In this document: positions 21,366 through 34,211 of the stretch, piece by piece
How positions within the stretch are numbered: the first letter of the stretch is position 1
Layout: the number at the start of each line of letters is the position of its first letter
The notes under the pieces: model-generated
Seen by the model: only the letters and a program-made list of their open reading frames with translations
Told to the model about the DNA's origin: nothing
Databases searched by the model: none
Position numbers and translations under genes: made by a program
From: Neurospora tetrasperma FGSC 2508
Lineage: Eukaryota; Ascomycota; Sordariomycetes; Sordariales; Sordariaceae
Assembly: GCF_000213175.1 (NCBI RefSeq)
Contig: NW_009799102.1
Coordinates: 3,433,249 to 3,497,248, forward strand
Direction of reading: 5' to 3'
Length of the DNA: 64,000 bases

Positions 21366-22609
21366 AATCCAAGCCCTGAGAGTGATGAGGACGTGGAGAA
21401 GAGTATTACACAGTTGGGGAAGCGTTTGATGTCACTACAGATGCTCGATGGATGTGAGTACATGTGGGATTGAGGAGGTTCTTTTCTTCCTTGACATGAA
21501 ATTGAGATGATTCAGGGATTGTCATGATTATTATGTTCAGGCGTTTAGGTTTACAGTATGGGTGGCAGGACAGAAGTGTCGGGCGCTTTTTAGACATGCT
21601 TTGAATTCTCAGGGGGGGGCGTTAGGCCACCAGTGGGAATGCAAAAGAGATGGCGATACCACGGGGAATATATGTATGGGTTAGACAGTGTTGTCTTGTA
21701 CCTTTTATAGCGGAAGGTTTTATTGTGATAGAGAAACATCAAGATGAACTTTTAATTACCTGCTCTTTCTTGTTGTCCAGTCTAAACGGTCGAGTTATGC
21801 AGGTTGAGTTCAAGTTTTATGCATGACCCCCTCTTTATGCACCACTGTCTTGGTAAACATGGTTAACGCCGAGGTTGATGCCGAGTTGGCCAAGATTACC
21901 TAGGCAGCGAATTGACTCGTGACTGGTTAATTAGTCTATAAAGCAGGGAATGTGCGGGGTTAAGCTCGGACTTCCGACTTAAATGGCTGAACGGACATGC
22001 CCAGCACAATTCCTCAGCGCTGGGAAGGAAACATCGAAGCCAGAAAAGTGCCTGTAAGAAATTTTACGAGGGGGGATTCCAGGCAACGATGGGCCTTGTT
22101 GAAAATATTCCATCCTTCCACGCTCAACATTCTTCAACTCCACCTTTTTTTTCTCTGGGACTTGCTCTGTTGCTGTGTTTTCCTCGGAACGCCACGTTTC
22201 ACATCGTTTGCTCCATCGAGGGCCTACCCCGGATCTTTTGGAAGATCTATCAGATCCATCTGGGACCACCGGCCAGCCTGGGTACCCGTTCCTTGGACCC
22301 GACGGAAGTAGGCGAAGTGAAGCGAGACAGTGCAGCTCCAAAAACACTTTAGCACAGCAACCCCAACGCACGCAACGTCATTCTCCGATCTTCCGGTACC
22401 AATCCGACGACTCTTTTCCTCTTTGTTCCACTCGCCGGCAAAACACGGTCAAGCTTTGATCTTGCACTGACCCTGCTACCATCCACAACACCCACTCAAA
22501 AAGGGCTGAAGGGCTAAAGGGGCCAAGACCCACCAAAATCTCGGCCGTCTCTGGGTCCAAGTCCGAGCCGCCCCTCGTTTTTACTCTCGGACCTCCGCTG
22601 CCCTTCATC
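21366..22609. other. intergenic between two regulator genes
   Basis: 3' flank of the telobox-Myb gene (including a 35-codon in-frame extension to 21473) and promoter/leader of the Zn2Cys6 gene. Short frames at 21979-22459 are not supported. Confidence 0.5.
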
Positions 22610-25578
22610 ATGTCGGAGCCTAGCCGGGGCAGCGTCGAACCAAGCAGTGTTGAGCGCAGTGTCGAGCGGAGTCAGTCTCCTGCCGCCGGCAACAGGCGCG
22701 ACCGGATCAGCAGCCGGGACCGAGACGAATCTCATGACCAGGACGACGACCACCATGACGGCAATGGCTCTCGCCCGCCCCCGAGAAAGAGGCAGCGTGT
22801 CCGTCTCTCGTGTCTAGAGTGCCGCAGGAGGAAACTCTCGTGTGACCGGGAGTTCCCTTGCTCTCGTTGTATGCAGTCCGGCACTCCGGAGCGTTGCGAG
22901 TACGAGACCCGGCCCGGTCTGGCACCACCAAACAAGCTCGGCCTGTCTCATTCGGCCCTGGCCGGCTTCGACTCCAGGCTGTCGCTGCCCAATGGCGGCA
23001 GCGGCGACTCGTCTTACTACCGCAAGGATGCCCGCGAGTCGGAGAGGATCCGTCGTCTCGAGTTGGAAATTGCCCAGCTAAAGAACATCGTACTCAAGCA
23101 GCACGCCTCGCTTGATGGTAGCACTGTTACAGACAACTCACCTCCTATGCAGAAGCTTCACACCGCCTCTGGAGAGGACCAAGAAATCGGGGCGCAGTAT
23201 GGATATAACCAGTTTTCCGATGCTGTGAACGATGAGTCCAAGGAGGAGCTGCGATTTCTCCGTGGCAAGGAGTTCAAGACGCGGTATTTCGGCCCACACA
23301 GCGCATCCCGTGCTTTCTCAGAGGTATGTATTGGAGTCGTCACCGTGGGGAAGTAAGGTTTCCTTTTTGCTAATCTCCGTTCGTAGCTTGCCGGCCTTTG
23401 TCACTTTATGAAGGAAACATCTGAAGAGTTCTTCCGTCCGTTCACCATTCCTAACACGAAGGACCGACAACAGCGTACAGAAGAGAGAGAGATCAGGTTC
23501 CATCAAGCGGATGAGTCGCTCGAGTCTTTGCTGCCGTCCAAGGAGAGGACGGATTCCCTTGTGACCATCTACCTTGATCAATTCGAGCAGATTCATCGCA
23601 TTGTTCATATCCCCACCTTCCGTAGGGACTATGATAAGTTTTGGGACCCTGCTCAAACAAGATCAGCCGCCTTCAGTGCTCTCATCCTGGCCATCTTGGG
23701 CGTTTCCAGCTGTCTCGGTTCACATTTTCCCCAAGAGTTTGACAAGATGATCAGCCGCTCACATGCTGATGCACTCAGATGGATTGATGCCGTTGATGAG
23801 TGGCAGCAAAAGCAAAGTCAAAAACATCGTCGTCTCATCCACTATCAGATCGCATGTTTGGTGTACCTCGCGAAACGCGTCAACACGGTGAAGAAAAAGC
23901 GATTCTGGAAAGGAGCTGGCGCCATGTCGATGGATGCCATCTCGGTTGGTTTGCATCTCGAGCCCAGCCATAATATTAGCCCCTTCAACCAGGAACTGAG
24001 ACGCAGGATATGGGCAACCATCCAGAGCTTTGATCTGCAAGCATCATTTGACATGGGCCTACCCAGCATTCTCGGCGCTTTGCACTTCAACGTCGAACCT
24101 CCCCGTAACATTGACGATGACGAGTTCGACGAAAACAGTAAAGAACTTCCTCCTTCCAAACCACCCACCGAGTATACTTTTTCCTCCTACCAACATCTCA
24201 GCCGGCAAAGCCTCGACCTTCGTCTTGACCTTATCCGTGTCCTCAATGGTCCATGCGAGAAACTCGATTACGACCAAATAATTCGCTACACCAACGAGAT
24301 CAATCAAGAGATCGACTCGTTACCCTCATGGGACGTCACCGACGCCGATGCTCCCACGGGCGTGTTGAAGAAACCTCTTCTCGCCTACACTCTCCTGCAC
24401 ATCCAGCTTCGACAGTTCATCATCAAGCTCCATCATCCTTATCTGAAGCTTCGCAAAGACAACTCGAAATATCAATACTCCGAGATAATTTACTACAACG
24501 CTGCGCGCGACATGGTCCTTCTCAACGACAAGCTCGCTCAGCAAGGCATCCGCACCCTCAACTACCTCCGCGAAGACTGTCTTACGCTAGCCATCAACCT
24601 CTGCAGCGTCACCATGCTGCAGCCCCGCGGCTCCACCAACATGATCATGATCAACTCACAGCACACGCTGCAGCTTCTGGAGAAGTGCCTGGCAATAAAG
24701 GAGGACCGTATACTCCGATGCGGCAACAACGAACCGTGGGGGTACTCGATTATGTGCGCAGCGGTTGGATTGCTGGAGGCACACCTGGGGGTCAAAACAA
24801 CAGAGCAAGCAAAGGCGACGAGCGCTGAGAGGTTTATCAAACTGCACTGCAAACTCGTGCCGATGACCTCTGGAGGAGCGGGTGGGTCGAACGACAGTCA
24901 GCCGAGCAGTAGTCAGGAACGTGGACATCAGTGTGGTGCTGAGAAGCAGGAAGACGCAGAGAGGCCACCACAGCAGCCTGGACTGGCTGGGGATAGGGAG
25001 TCTGCGACGCCTGTTAATGGTCAGCCTGCTGATGTCTCTGGTGTTGGGAATAACAAAGTAGCGCCAAATGGGCTAGCGACGCCTTCCAATTCGCAGTTTC
25101 TAAATGGGATAGCGGCGGATTATATGGCTCGGTTAAGAGTATGTTCTTGTTCTCCTTCCTCGCACACAAGAAACAAGACTAACCGTTCAATGTTTTATCA
25201 GCCCCCAACGCCCTTTCTTCACCCTGGAAACACACAACAGCAGCCACAACAAGCACCCATGCCACCAGTCACGCTCGGCCCGGCGGTAGACATCCCCGGC
25301 ACACCGTGGAGTGTAGTTCCCGGTGTTGGTCTCACAGGTGCTGGAGGCGAATGGTCTAACGCTGGTGGTTTTCAGTTTGTGAGTATCCCTTTCCCTGCCT
25401 ATCGTACATAATATGTTTTTCTTGTTTCCCTCGTCTTCAATTTTCATGGTATGCGCGCAACATGCTAACCACATATAACTCAAAACAGCCCAATACCATG
25501 AATTCCGAATTCGACATGACCCAGTTAGGTGCTAGCATGGGCGAACTTTGGCCGTCTGACTTGTGGGATTTGATTTAG
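22610..25578 (+). CDS. Zn(II)2Cys6 fungal-specific transcription factor, four exons
   Basis: Exons 22610-23323, 23387-25138, 25202-25378, 25489-25578; donors GTATGT, GTATGT, GTGAGT; phases all zero; total 910 residues. The binuclear zinc cluster is at residues 68-96: C68-x2-C71-x6-C78-x5-C84-x2-C87-x8-C96, preceded by a basic PPRKRQRVR stretch. A short coiled coil (about 145-164, SERIRRLELEIAQLKNIVL) probably mediates dimerisation. The middle homology region (fungal_trans type) starts around YLDQFEQIHRIVHIPTFRRD. The C-terminal part is Gln/Pro/Gly-rich and ends MGELWPSDLWDLI, an acidic-aromatic stretch that could be an activation motif. It is a nuclear DNA-binding regulator; target genes cannot be told from sequence. 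Intron 2 (63 bp) is a multiple of three without a stop. Confidence 0.92.
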
Positions 25579-26443
25579 TGCCCATGGGACCAGTCTTCGG
25601 GAACGACGAGATGCGGCAACAATTAAGAGAGAAGGGACCGAGCGATCGATTACGATTAACAAGCGAAGGAAACGAGCAACAACCAAACGATTACCGTGGG
25701 GGGCTTCGGTGGACAAGCCAGGATACACAGGCATATACACATAAACATGCCTTGGGTTAAAGAGAAGGGAGCATCACTTGAAGAACAAGAATAAGCGCAA
25801 TGACCCATGGAAAAAAAAGAAACGCACGAAAGGAATGTGAAGACAAAATTGGGGTTGGACAGCGCAAAGGCGAGCCAAGAGGAAAAAGACGGAGGGGGAA
25901 GAAAAGATATACTAGAAAGAATGGTTCACACGAAAGGATCAAGGAAAGCAAACTTTAGGATAATGTATACTTTGGAATACTTGTTGATGACAAGGATGGG
26001 TGGGATGCGAGCGTTGAGGTGCGTTGTCGCCTGGCTTGTGGTATATAGTAGAGGTAGATACCGATCGACAGGCACAGCGATGGAAAGCAACATTACTTGA
26101 TGGACGAGGAGAACAATGGAATAACTGGTGTAGGTCGGTTGCATCATGATGTCATGTCTATGATGGTCCTATAGATGCAGTTCCTTGGGGTTTATGATTT
26201 GGAAGAAGCAATAACAAAACAGATCTTCCTGCAACTAACTCCTTGATAACCTATACAATATCTGAACACGGGCTTAACGAAACACGACTCAAAAGGCGGC
26301 AACGGAACATGTAAAAGCAAGGAAAGAAAGAAAAGAGAAAAAATACAATGGAAGGGCGAACAAAGAGATGATGAGATTTAGGTTGGGGAACAATGAAAAA
26401 AAAAAAAAAAGAAAAAGCACTAAAAAGAAAAATATTGGCTGGT
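25579..26443. other. intergenic, 3' flank of Zn2Cys6 gene
   Basis: A/G-rich, no supported gene. T-rich stretches on the minus strand next to the tRNA-Asp serve as its likely terminator. Confidence 0.5.
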
Positions 26444-26542
26444 CTCTCCCGCCGGGAATTGAACCCGGGTCTCGAGCGAATCGAACTGATTTGATGTTCA
26501 AAGCTTGACAAGCTCACATACTGACCACTATACTACGGAAGA
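26444..26542 (-). tRNA. tRNA-Asp(GUC) with 27-nt intron
   Basis: The minus strand folds as a full cloverleaf. The acceptor TCTTCCG pairs with CGGGAGA (one G-U pair) and discriminator G. The D arm is GTATAGTGGTCAGTAT. The anticodon stem TGAGC/GCTCG has loop TTGTCAC and anticodon GTC (26507-26509). The T arm is CCGGG-TTCAATT-CCCGG. An intron of 27 nt (26479-26505) interrupts after position 37, the standard place. Downstream minus-strand T-runs serve as terminator. Confidence 0.95.
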
Positions 26543-27815
26543 CTTTACAGTTGTGAGGCAACTGTCGTAGTTTGGTTTGCTGGAAAGCAGCTTGGAACCA
26601 TGCCTTTATATAGGCGGGACTCGGTGAGAGTGGGAATACGACCTACTTGCGGAATGGCATTCGCGAAAGACATTCGCAGATTTTGCGCACTTTAAATCAA
26701 TTTTTTAACCTTACAATTTGATAACTCTCTTTGGCAAGAATTGGGGTTTATGAAAGTGGGGATATTTGCAAGTTATGGCTTTGTAGTATAGTTGTGGTTG
26801 TGGTTGTGACGAAGTTTGAACTGAATGCAGCAGCAGCAGCAGCAGTCTGCGATGCGCGGTACGTGATGCGTGGAAGTGCTTAAGTGCAGATGACTGGAAT
26901 AACGCAATAAGGTCACGTCACCTCACCTCTTATGCCTCTTGATCTTTCTTTCTAGCCTGGGAACTTTTCGTCTTCTGCGTCCGTGTAATCGGTCTAGCAA
27001 AAAGAACAAACGATCCATCTTTGAGCATGCATGCACTTGTGATGACAGTTCTAGTCTAGGTCTCTAGGAGCTCGTTACTCAAAAGAGAGCATGCGCCGTT
27101 TTCTTATGTGCCTGCTACCTGCGAGCTTCTTTCCTATTATTTGTAAACGTTTGACGGTCGGCTATCGAACATTGAGTGTGAATCATATATTCCGGGATTA
27201 ATATTGTCTTGGGTGCAAGTACTTGTGGGATCTCCGTCTATCAATACCTCCCTTCTCTTTGAACATTTACTTCTACGTGGTCGGAACCGAGGTACGGATT
27301 GTTTGACGTCCGAATACTGGATCATCATTTTAACGTGTACCTTCAAGAATCTAGATCCCATCTTGTCCAATCCTCTTTAGCTAAAAGATAAAGATTTTAC
27401 GCGTGAGTTCTTCTAAAAAAGCTTAGCCCACTCGAGCCTGCACTACTATTCAAGAAAATTTCGCAAAGTCAAGGAACACTTGATGCCCAACTTCCATCCA
27501 TTGTGCCTTCATGCATGCAAGGCGAGAGAGATATTGGTGTCTTGCAAATGCTGATTCAAAAGCAGAAAAATGCAGACATCGAGAACAATACTTGAAAATT
27601 GTCGGACAGCTTTGGTGGAGCCTTTTTGTCGAGACTTACAAGCATCACTTGGAAGACAACAGTTGCTGCCGCTCTACGAGTTTGCTCTTGATATGGCCGC
27701 GTGCCATGCAAGAAACAAAGGCCTCACTCACTTAACAAGAAAAAGAAAAAAAACAGAAAAAGGAACCAAAGGAGCAGGTAACTCTTGCGCAGCGAATAAA
27801 AAAGAGATGAGATCT
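26543..27815. other. intergenic between the two tRNA genes
   Basis: About 1.3 kb with a CAG microsatellite near 26827-26844. No gene supported. Confidence 0.5.
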
Positions 27816-27900
27816 TGGACGAGCTGGGAATCGAACCCAGGACCTTTCGCATACAGGTGAGTATGCTAAGCGAACGCTCTACCAACTGAGCCACACGCCC
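27816..27900 (-). tRNA. tRNA-Ala(AGC) with 12-nt intron
   Basis: Cloverleaf on the minus strand: acceptor GGGCGTG with CTCGTCC and discriminator A, including the G3-U70 pair that marks alanine tRNAs. The D arm is GCTC-AGTTGGTA-GAGC. The anticodon stem TTCGC/GCGAA has loop TTAGCAT and anticodon AGC. The T arm is CTGGG-TTCGATT-CCCAG. A 12-nt intron (27852-27863) follows position 37. Position 6-67 is a T-T mismatch, the only odd pair. A run of six T follows as terminator. Confidence 0.95.
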
Positions 27901-29188
27901 GAATGATGAAGATTATGATGACCTCCTACATCTTATCAATGACAGCTGTTCCATTGTCTTGGTATTGCATCTCTTCATGCACTTCCTTGATCTTCTCTTG
28001 ACGACGTCTATTCTGCCTTATACCTCCATCCATAGATCAAGTACCCACTCCTTGGTCCCTCAGAAGAGGCCTCAGTCTTGAACTAAATCAAGATCAACTC
28101 AAATCGGATCATCAGCCTCCGTTCGGACCGGCATAGTCTCCAGCCTCTGGAGCTCTGTTCAATCTCCAGTACGGCGTTTCCCCCCCCTCAAACAGGCCTA
28201 GGTAGAAAGCCGATACGTAGAGACTTTGCAACCGGTCGTCGATAGTGACTGACCCAATCGGACTGGACCCATTTGTCCCTTTAGTTGATGCCGGGGCTTA
28301 AGTATCGGAATCCCAACGTCCGGTGTTGTCAGGGATTTAAATCAAATCCCAAACATCCGGCTGTTTCGTCTTTTTAGGTTGTGGCTATGGCTGGCTCTAG
28401 CCATTTCTTTCTTTCTTTTTTTTCTGTGGAAAAAGGTAGGCAAGTCCAGCTCGAGATGGATCAACGTGCTTGAGCTGTTGTTAAGAGGAGATCTCATCAT
28501 GCCCAAAGAGGATGAGATATGAGACTTCCGCACGTACGGATGGCGAGTGTGAAGGAAAAGAGAAGGTCGTCCCAAACAATCGGAGCCTTATCCGTCGAGA
28601 CCGCCTTGGCTATGGTCCTGGCAACTTGCTTTTCTACAGAGCCGGGGCCATGGCAGGCTTGAGCTAGACCTAGACCGGCCGGTGGCGGCGGGCGGAACAG
28701 ACAGACATTTTAGGCGGGTGCGGGTGGACGGGAAGGTGGAAGGCCTGGCCCGACGTGCTGTTGTTGGTGCTGGGATTTGTGTATCTGACAGCTCGCAATT
28801 ATCATCCTTGCTGCTTAGAGCGGAACTGACAGCTATGAAACAAGGGCGTACGATGAAAACATCCCGACGGTGCACTGGGACTGTGTGGTATGTGAGATAC
28901 TGGACAGTCGGTGTATGATCACGGAAGGAGGACGGGAAATGAAGTTTCTCCGACGGTTCAATGCCAGGTCATGACAGTAAGAAGTGCGATGATAGCATTG
29001 TGGATATGAGAAGGTAGGATTGGGTTGAAGAGAGGTTGACAGAGGCGGTTTCTGGTCAGGGACACCCGACTGCTTGGATAAAGGTTTGAATTAGGGTGAA
29101 ACAATGCAGATCAACGATGGAAAAAGGCCTGAAGAAGGGTAGCAAAAATGACGTAACTAGCGTAGAAAACCAAATAGGGTGTTGATCC

Positions 29189-29630
29189 TCAACTGTGCAT
29201 CGCTGACTGATTCCGGTTCTCTGATTTGCCTCGAAAGAATAGCATAATAACATCATTGTTGATGGAGTACAGATGTCCTTGTCCCAGCTTTACCTCAGGG
29301 ACGACGTCGACGTCTTCGTTTTGAACGGATGACAGACTCCCGGAATCCACACAGTACCTAGCAGCGCGTGCAGCCCAGCACCAAGCGAATGCGACCACGG
29401 TCTTCGGCAAAATACACGTGCCAATAAACCGACAGTAGCGCGTCCTTTTGATGCGACCTTGACGTTTTCCTGCTGAGTTGTCCAATTAGCCCTCGTTCAA
29501 TACGGTCCTGACAGCCTGTCTCACCTGTGGCGTGCAGGCTGTCACAACGTGGTCCATTGGAGAAGGGACCCTGGTTCGGTGTGCCTGGTTCCTGGATTCT
29601 CCCCACATCCCGAAAGGCTAGGAAAGCCAT
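29189..29630 (-). CDS. candidate two-exon small gene, unknown product
   Basis: Exon 1 29630-29525 and exon 2 29469-29189 join across a 55-bp intron with donor GTGAGA, branch-like GCTAAT and acceptor GCAG. The join keeps frame and gives 128 residues beginning MAFLAFRDVGRIQEPG and ending NRNQSAMHS. A short hydrophobic stretch (TVVAFAWCWAARAA) lies mid-protein. There is no recognisable domain. A 101-codon frame (29542-29847) overlaps exon 1 in another phase and is an alternative first exon. Splice signals are the main support. Confidence 0.3.
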
Positions 29631-29662
29631 CGGGATCTGTCAAGTTGCCGTGTGGGATAAAT

Positions 29663-29683
29663 GGAATTGGAATTGGAATTGGA
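29663..29683. repeat. GGAATT hexamer tandem repeat
   Basis: Three and a half perfect copies of a six-base unit. Confidence 0.8.
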
Positions 29684-30961
29684 TTTGTATTTTTGGGTTG
29701 TGGAGTTGGGAATGATGGACTTTCACCTCCAGCATCATCCAGGATGAGATGTCCGGACGAATTTAGGCGGTGGTGGCCATCGGGAGAAAAATTCGAATAT
29801 CCACTTGGTGAAGCATCTAGTGCTTCTAGTGCTGTTTTCAAGTCCATTCTCGCGGGTTTTCAATGCCATCAAAAAGTCCGAGAGACGGGAATCTCTTCGT
29901 TCTGGCGGCTACCTACACAGTATCAATATACCATCATGTCGATCGTAGAACTGAAAAGATCTTGACCGAACAGGGGACTCACTGAAAGCATTAGTGTAGT
30001 TCCTGTCTACTGACAATTTTCAGCTTTCCGACACTGCCCTTGCCGAAGTCAGAAAAGAGTGAGCAACACAAAAAGGGTCGGCCCGCGACAAGACGGATAA
30101 CGAAAAAAAAGAGGAATGTTCGTGGTGGTTGCCTCTAAGGTAGATTGCTCATGCGAACTTTTTACCGGCTCACCTTGCTTCCGCTAGGCTTGAAAGTACA
30201 TAGTGTAACTGGTTGCAACCATGAGATATGTAAAGTACACGACAAGAGAAGGCTGACTTGACGGCGCTGCCAGTTTTTCATGCAAGGCGCACACTATCCT
30301 CAGGGTCCATCCACCCTTACACAATCTTCAGACTGTCAACGGGGAAGAAGCGCAAAGCAGGTCAATGACCCGAACTGACGGATATCCCTCCTATCCAGTC
30401 AGAACCGGGCATTTTATCAGCATGTCTTGGGTTCGCCCTGTTGGGCGCTTGCGGCCTGCAGAGGTGGAGCTTGTGGCGACTTCCTGTTCGAGGTTCGGTG
30501 ATCAGAAGGGTAACGAGTGGTTCTGAATGAATGACCATGGAAGGCTTGGAGCTGTTGGGGCCTTGTGAAAACTCCTTGCGCCGCTCTAGATCGACGGAAC
30601 TTCTGCCAGATACCGCGTGGCTTGCTGGTCAGGATGTTCCAGACCGGCTTCTCGTGGTGCCGAACTCCGAGTTGAGAGACACACCGATGTGGAGCTCTAG
30701 ACCATCTCCTTCCACTTCGCTTTGTGAAGGTTTATCTCCTCTACGTATTCGGTCGGGAAGGCCTCAGATCGCGGGGAGGGTCTTCAAGCAGGAATACCTC
30801 TAGTTGCAGGGGCAAGATGATGCGAATACGTATGAGACCCACAGTGCTAGGACGCTCCTACCTTCCGAAAGTTTTCGGGGCTCGAGTCTAGTGCGATTAC
30901 TTAGCTGCGCTGTCAGGTACCTAGATTAAGCGGAAGGGAAAGAGGAAAGAAGACTTTTGAC

Positions 30962-31007
30962 TTTGCAGGAGCGAATGAAGTGATTTTGCAGGAGCGAATG
31001 AAGTGAT
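30962..31007. repeat. perfect 23-bp tandem duplication
   Basis: Two adjacent identical copies of a 23-base unit beginning TTTGCAGGAGCG. Confidence 0.9.
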
Positions 31008-34000
31008 TGATGGCTGCAAGGAAGAAACTCTGTAGAGACACTTACCCACATCTCGCCCAGCAGGATTTAGCGGAATGGATTTAATCTTCTCCTGCAATAT
31101 TCTGCGATTTAGGGGCTCTGCGGCAGATGAGTCGTGGGAGCCTGGTTACTCACTCCGTTGACAACTCTGTTCTGGTCGAGTGTCGTCTAGAGAGTTGCAG
31201 ACCGCCTCATCTGCCTCGCGAACTCTGCGCAGAATCGTATGCCGAACGGTGCAGTAGTAGCATATGTAGGAACGGTTATGCAGAAACAGTACCACTCAGC
31301 TGAAGACTTTTTTCTCTTTTCTCTTCATCTCTTCTCATCGTGTTGCTTTCTGCCGCTCCAATGCGAATTCTTTTTTTGTCAGCCATTTCCAGCTTATGCA
31401 ATAACATGGTCCGTATTTGCGTGTTCCACGTTCAAGGAGTGCGCCCCCTTATAACTGTCATTGAGAAACATTTCTAGATGTTGATGATATCCAAGTGTTG
31501 AACTTGGGCCAAGGCCTTTCGTAGCCAACAGCGCAGCAATAATGCACTATATGCATAAGAGCGGTCAGACAAGGTGTTGCCATTCATGACAGCAGAAGAA
31601 GATATTGGAACCTCAAATCGGTTTGGTATTCAACAAGCTGTACATACTTGTTTGTCCACAGCTTGGATACCATTCCGAGACATTCAATCAGATACCTCTA
31701 TTTAAAACAAATTCGTGGTTGTTTCGTCGTGATGAGACATATCTTTGCGTACAATCTGTCAGGCACGAGGTCGTAGTGGTCTCCGACTTCTCGCCCCGTG
31801 TCCCAGGTACGTTTTCTGTAAATAGAGGTTGTTGTCTGCACTCAGTGCACCATGTAGCATGTGTAAGTAGTCACGGTAGTGCACTGTGATTGCTGCGTGG
31901 AAGGAGTTGAAGATTGTAACGCCAACCGGTGCGCAATGTGACCTCATGGGTTGTATCGTCTTACCGTTGAGTTTTCTCAGGTTAAGCAATAAGCAAAAAG
32001 CAATGTAGTATGCCATTGACCAATCATGCAATGATCCAAGCCAAGATGCCTTTCTTAGTGGGCGTTGGATCTAGGTCGTACTCGTCCTCAACATAGACAA
32101 AGCTGCAGGTTAGGTAGCCATCAGACGAGGGTTCGTGGATGTGTTACAAATGAACGCTTGGTCAATGTGCCGCAAGGAACGAAGAAGGTGACCGTTCCCC
32201 GGTAACATCAATGTGCCAACCTTGAATACTGTATGTATTCATCCCGAAGCCCGTACCTTGTTGATCTGTTGTTGAGTCGAGTTGTATACACTACTACATG
32301 CCGAATCTAGTCGGTGGCCCGGGCCGGTGGTTCCAGCGGATGACGCCACATCCCATTACGACGGGACTCGTATGCTAGCTAATCACGTTGCATACCAACA
32401 GTTTGTTCGTATGGGTATACAGTATGACGGCGCATTCCACATATATTTAGACAGACGATGGTTATGCCAGACGACCACAAACAATTTGAGCTTTCGTATA
32501 AGCATCGTCATATCCATCCTTTGCTTAGGCAAAACAAGAGATTTTGGTCTGCGTTTTTCAAAGTGCTGGTCTGAACATAGAGGATACATACTCACATATA
32601 GTATCAACACGTATATGACGTGTCGGTACGTGTCCGGCTGTGTGCTTGCTTTGCATCACATTGCAGACTGGCCGAACAAGGCATGATCACGAACAGGCAG
32701 AAGATGCTGTCGAGATGGCCAAGGCGTTTCAGCGCAGTTTCAAGCCATCCGTACCTGCCCTCTATCGAACTGAGAGCTACCCTTGTTTATCACAATACGA
32801 CACCATATCAAACAGGCGGGGGTAAACTCAGTTGGGAACTTTCCCCTGCAGCCCCTCAGCTGCTGTTAGTCAAGAAACCGTTGAAGACCTCACCAAACCC
32901 CAACAAGTTAGGGCGTGTTCGGCGACTTTTGTAAATGGACTTTTGGAAATGATTTTGGGATGTTGTCCGTATCATGTACATACCTATACACTACACTACT
33001 GCCAGATAAACGGCTCTTGGTAACTAAATTACCCATGTCCGATTTCCGGAGCTTTTGAGGCGTGGAAGTGTGTTTTTCCGACATGGTGGTGAATGCTTCT
33101 TGACGCCTTTGCAGTTTGCACCTCTCAACTTCCCAAATTATGTCCGAGTCCGGATTTTCGGAGACGCCGAACTCGGCCCTAAGCTGATCATCAACGCTAA
33201 AAGAAGATCCAGAAAAAAGAAGGTGGTTGGAATGATGGTCGCTTTCGAGAACAGAACGATATCCACGCTAGAACAATTCCACCGAAGAGGATCCGACACC
33301 AAGTTTCGAGCTTAGCCTTATTGAAGGCCACTCGGTGCAGTGGATGATGGACTCGCTTCTAGCCTGGATATCTTCAGATGAACGGGGCGGCTGCGTGAGG
33401 ACAGCTTGATGCAGTTGTTTCGGCTTCATAACGAAAAACAGCAAGGTGCCGTGGATAGAGGTAGCAAGGTGGACAGCAAGGTGGAGAGAAGAGGTATGCA
33501 GGAGCGGCCGTGGGTTGAGGGAGAAGAAGTCATGAGTAATGAGGTGCAGAAAGTGTGTGCAGATTGTGGAACAGCTTCAAGCTCACCTTGATATCTGTAG
33601 TGGTAGGATATTCCCGGGCCCAGATGATATTCCCGGAGGGTGGTTCTGGATGCTGAAGCCCGGGCTGCGAGGTAGCTTGACCGGCGTCGCCGTGATGCGT
33701 ACCCGCACGGGGAGTGAACGAATGCCCACTGGGTGGATGAGCGAAAAAGGCGTTCATCAGGACCCATTTCTCGTCCACTGCGGAGGCTGCCTCTCTTGCA
33801 ACCTACGGATCCTAGGGAATAAGCGGCCGTAAAGATGATTGTATCTCCAGATCGCGCGGCAGGTTGTTTGGTGGGATATTGAGAAACGAGGATGACAAGA
33901 GGGTTGACAGTGGAATTTGGAATGGGTAAGGGAAGGTGTCCACAGCGATAAGGCGGGATGCGTTGATTTTCGTCCTCCACATCTAGCATCGAGATGGTTG

Positions 34001-34211
34001 TCTGGTGGTTAGGTTATGTGTAGCGTCCCGGGTAGATTCTATGATGGTGGGGACGTAGAATTGGCTCTGCACTACAAAACAGGGGCATTTAACCCCGACT
34101 TGTAACTTGTAAGCACTTGCTGACTGTGGACCCACCTGCCGCCTACTCCTGCGTAAAGCCCGAGCACTTGCATTCTTTTTGTGGGGAGAAGAAGAGGGCC
34201 AGCCAACCCCA

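Noticed and set aside
33426-33989. 187-codon minus-strand frame
   Set aside because: Overlaps open frames in other phases, irregular composition, no motifs or splice support.
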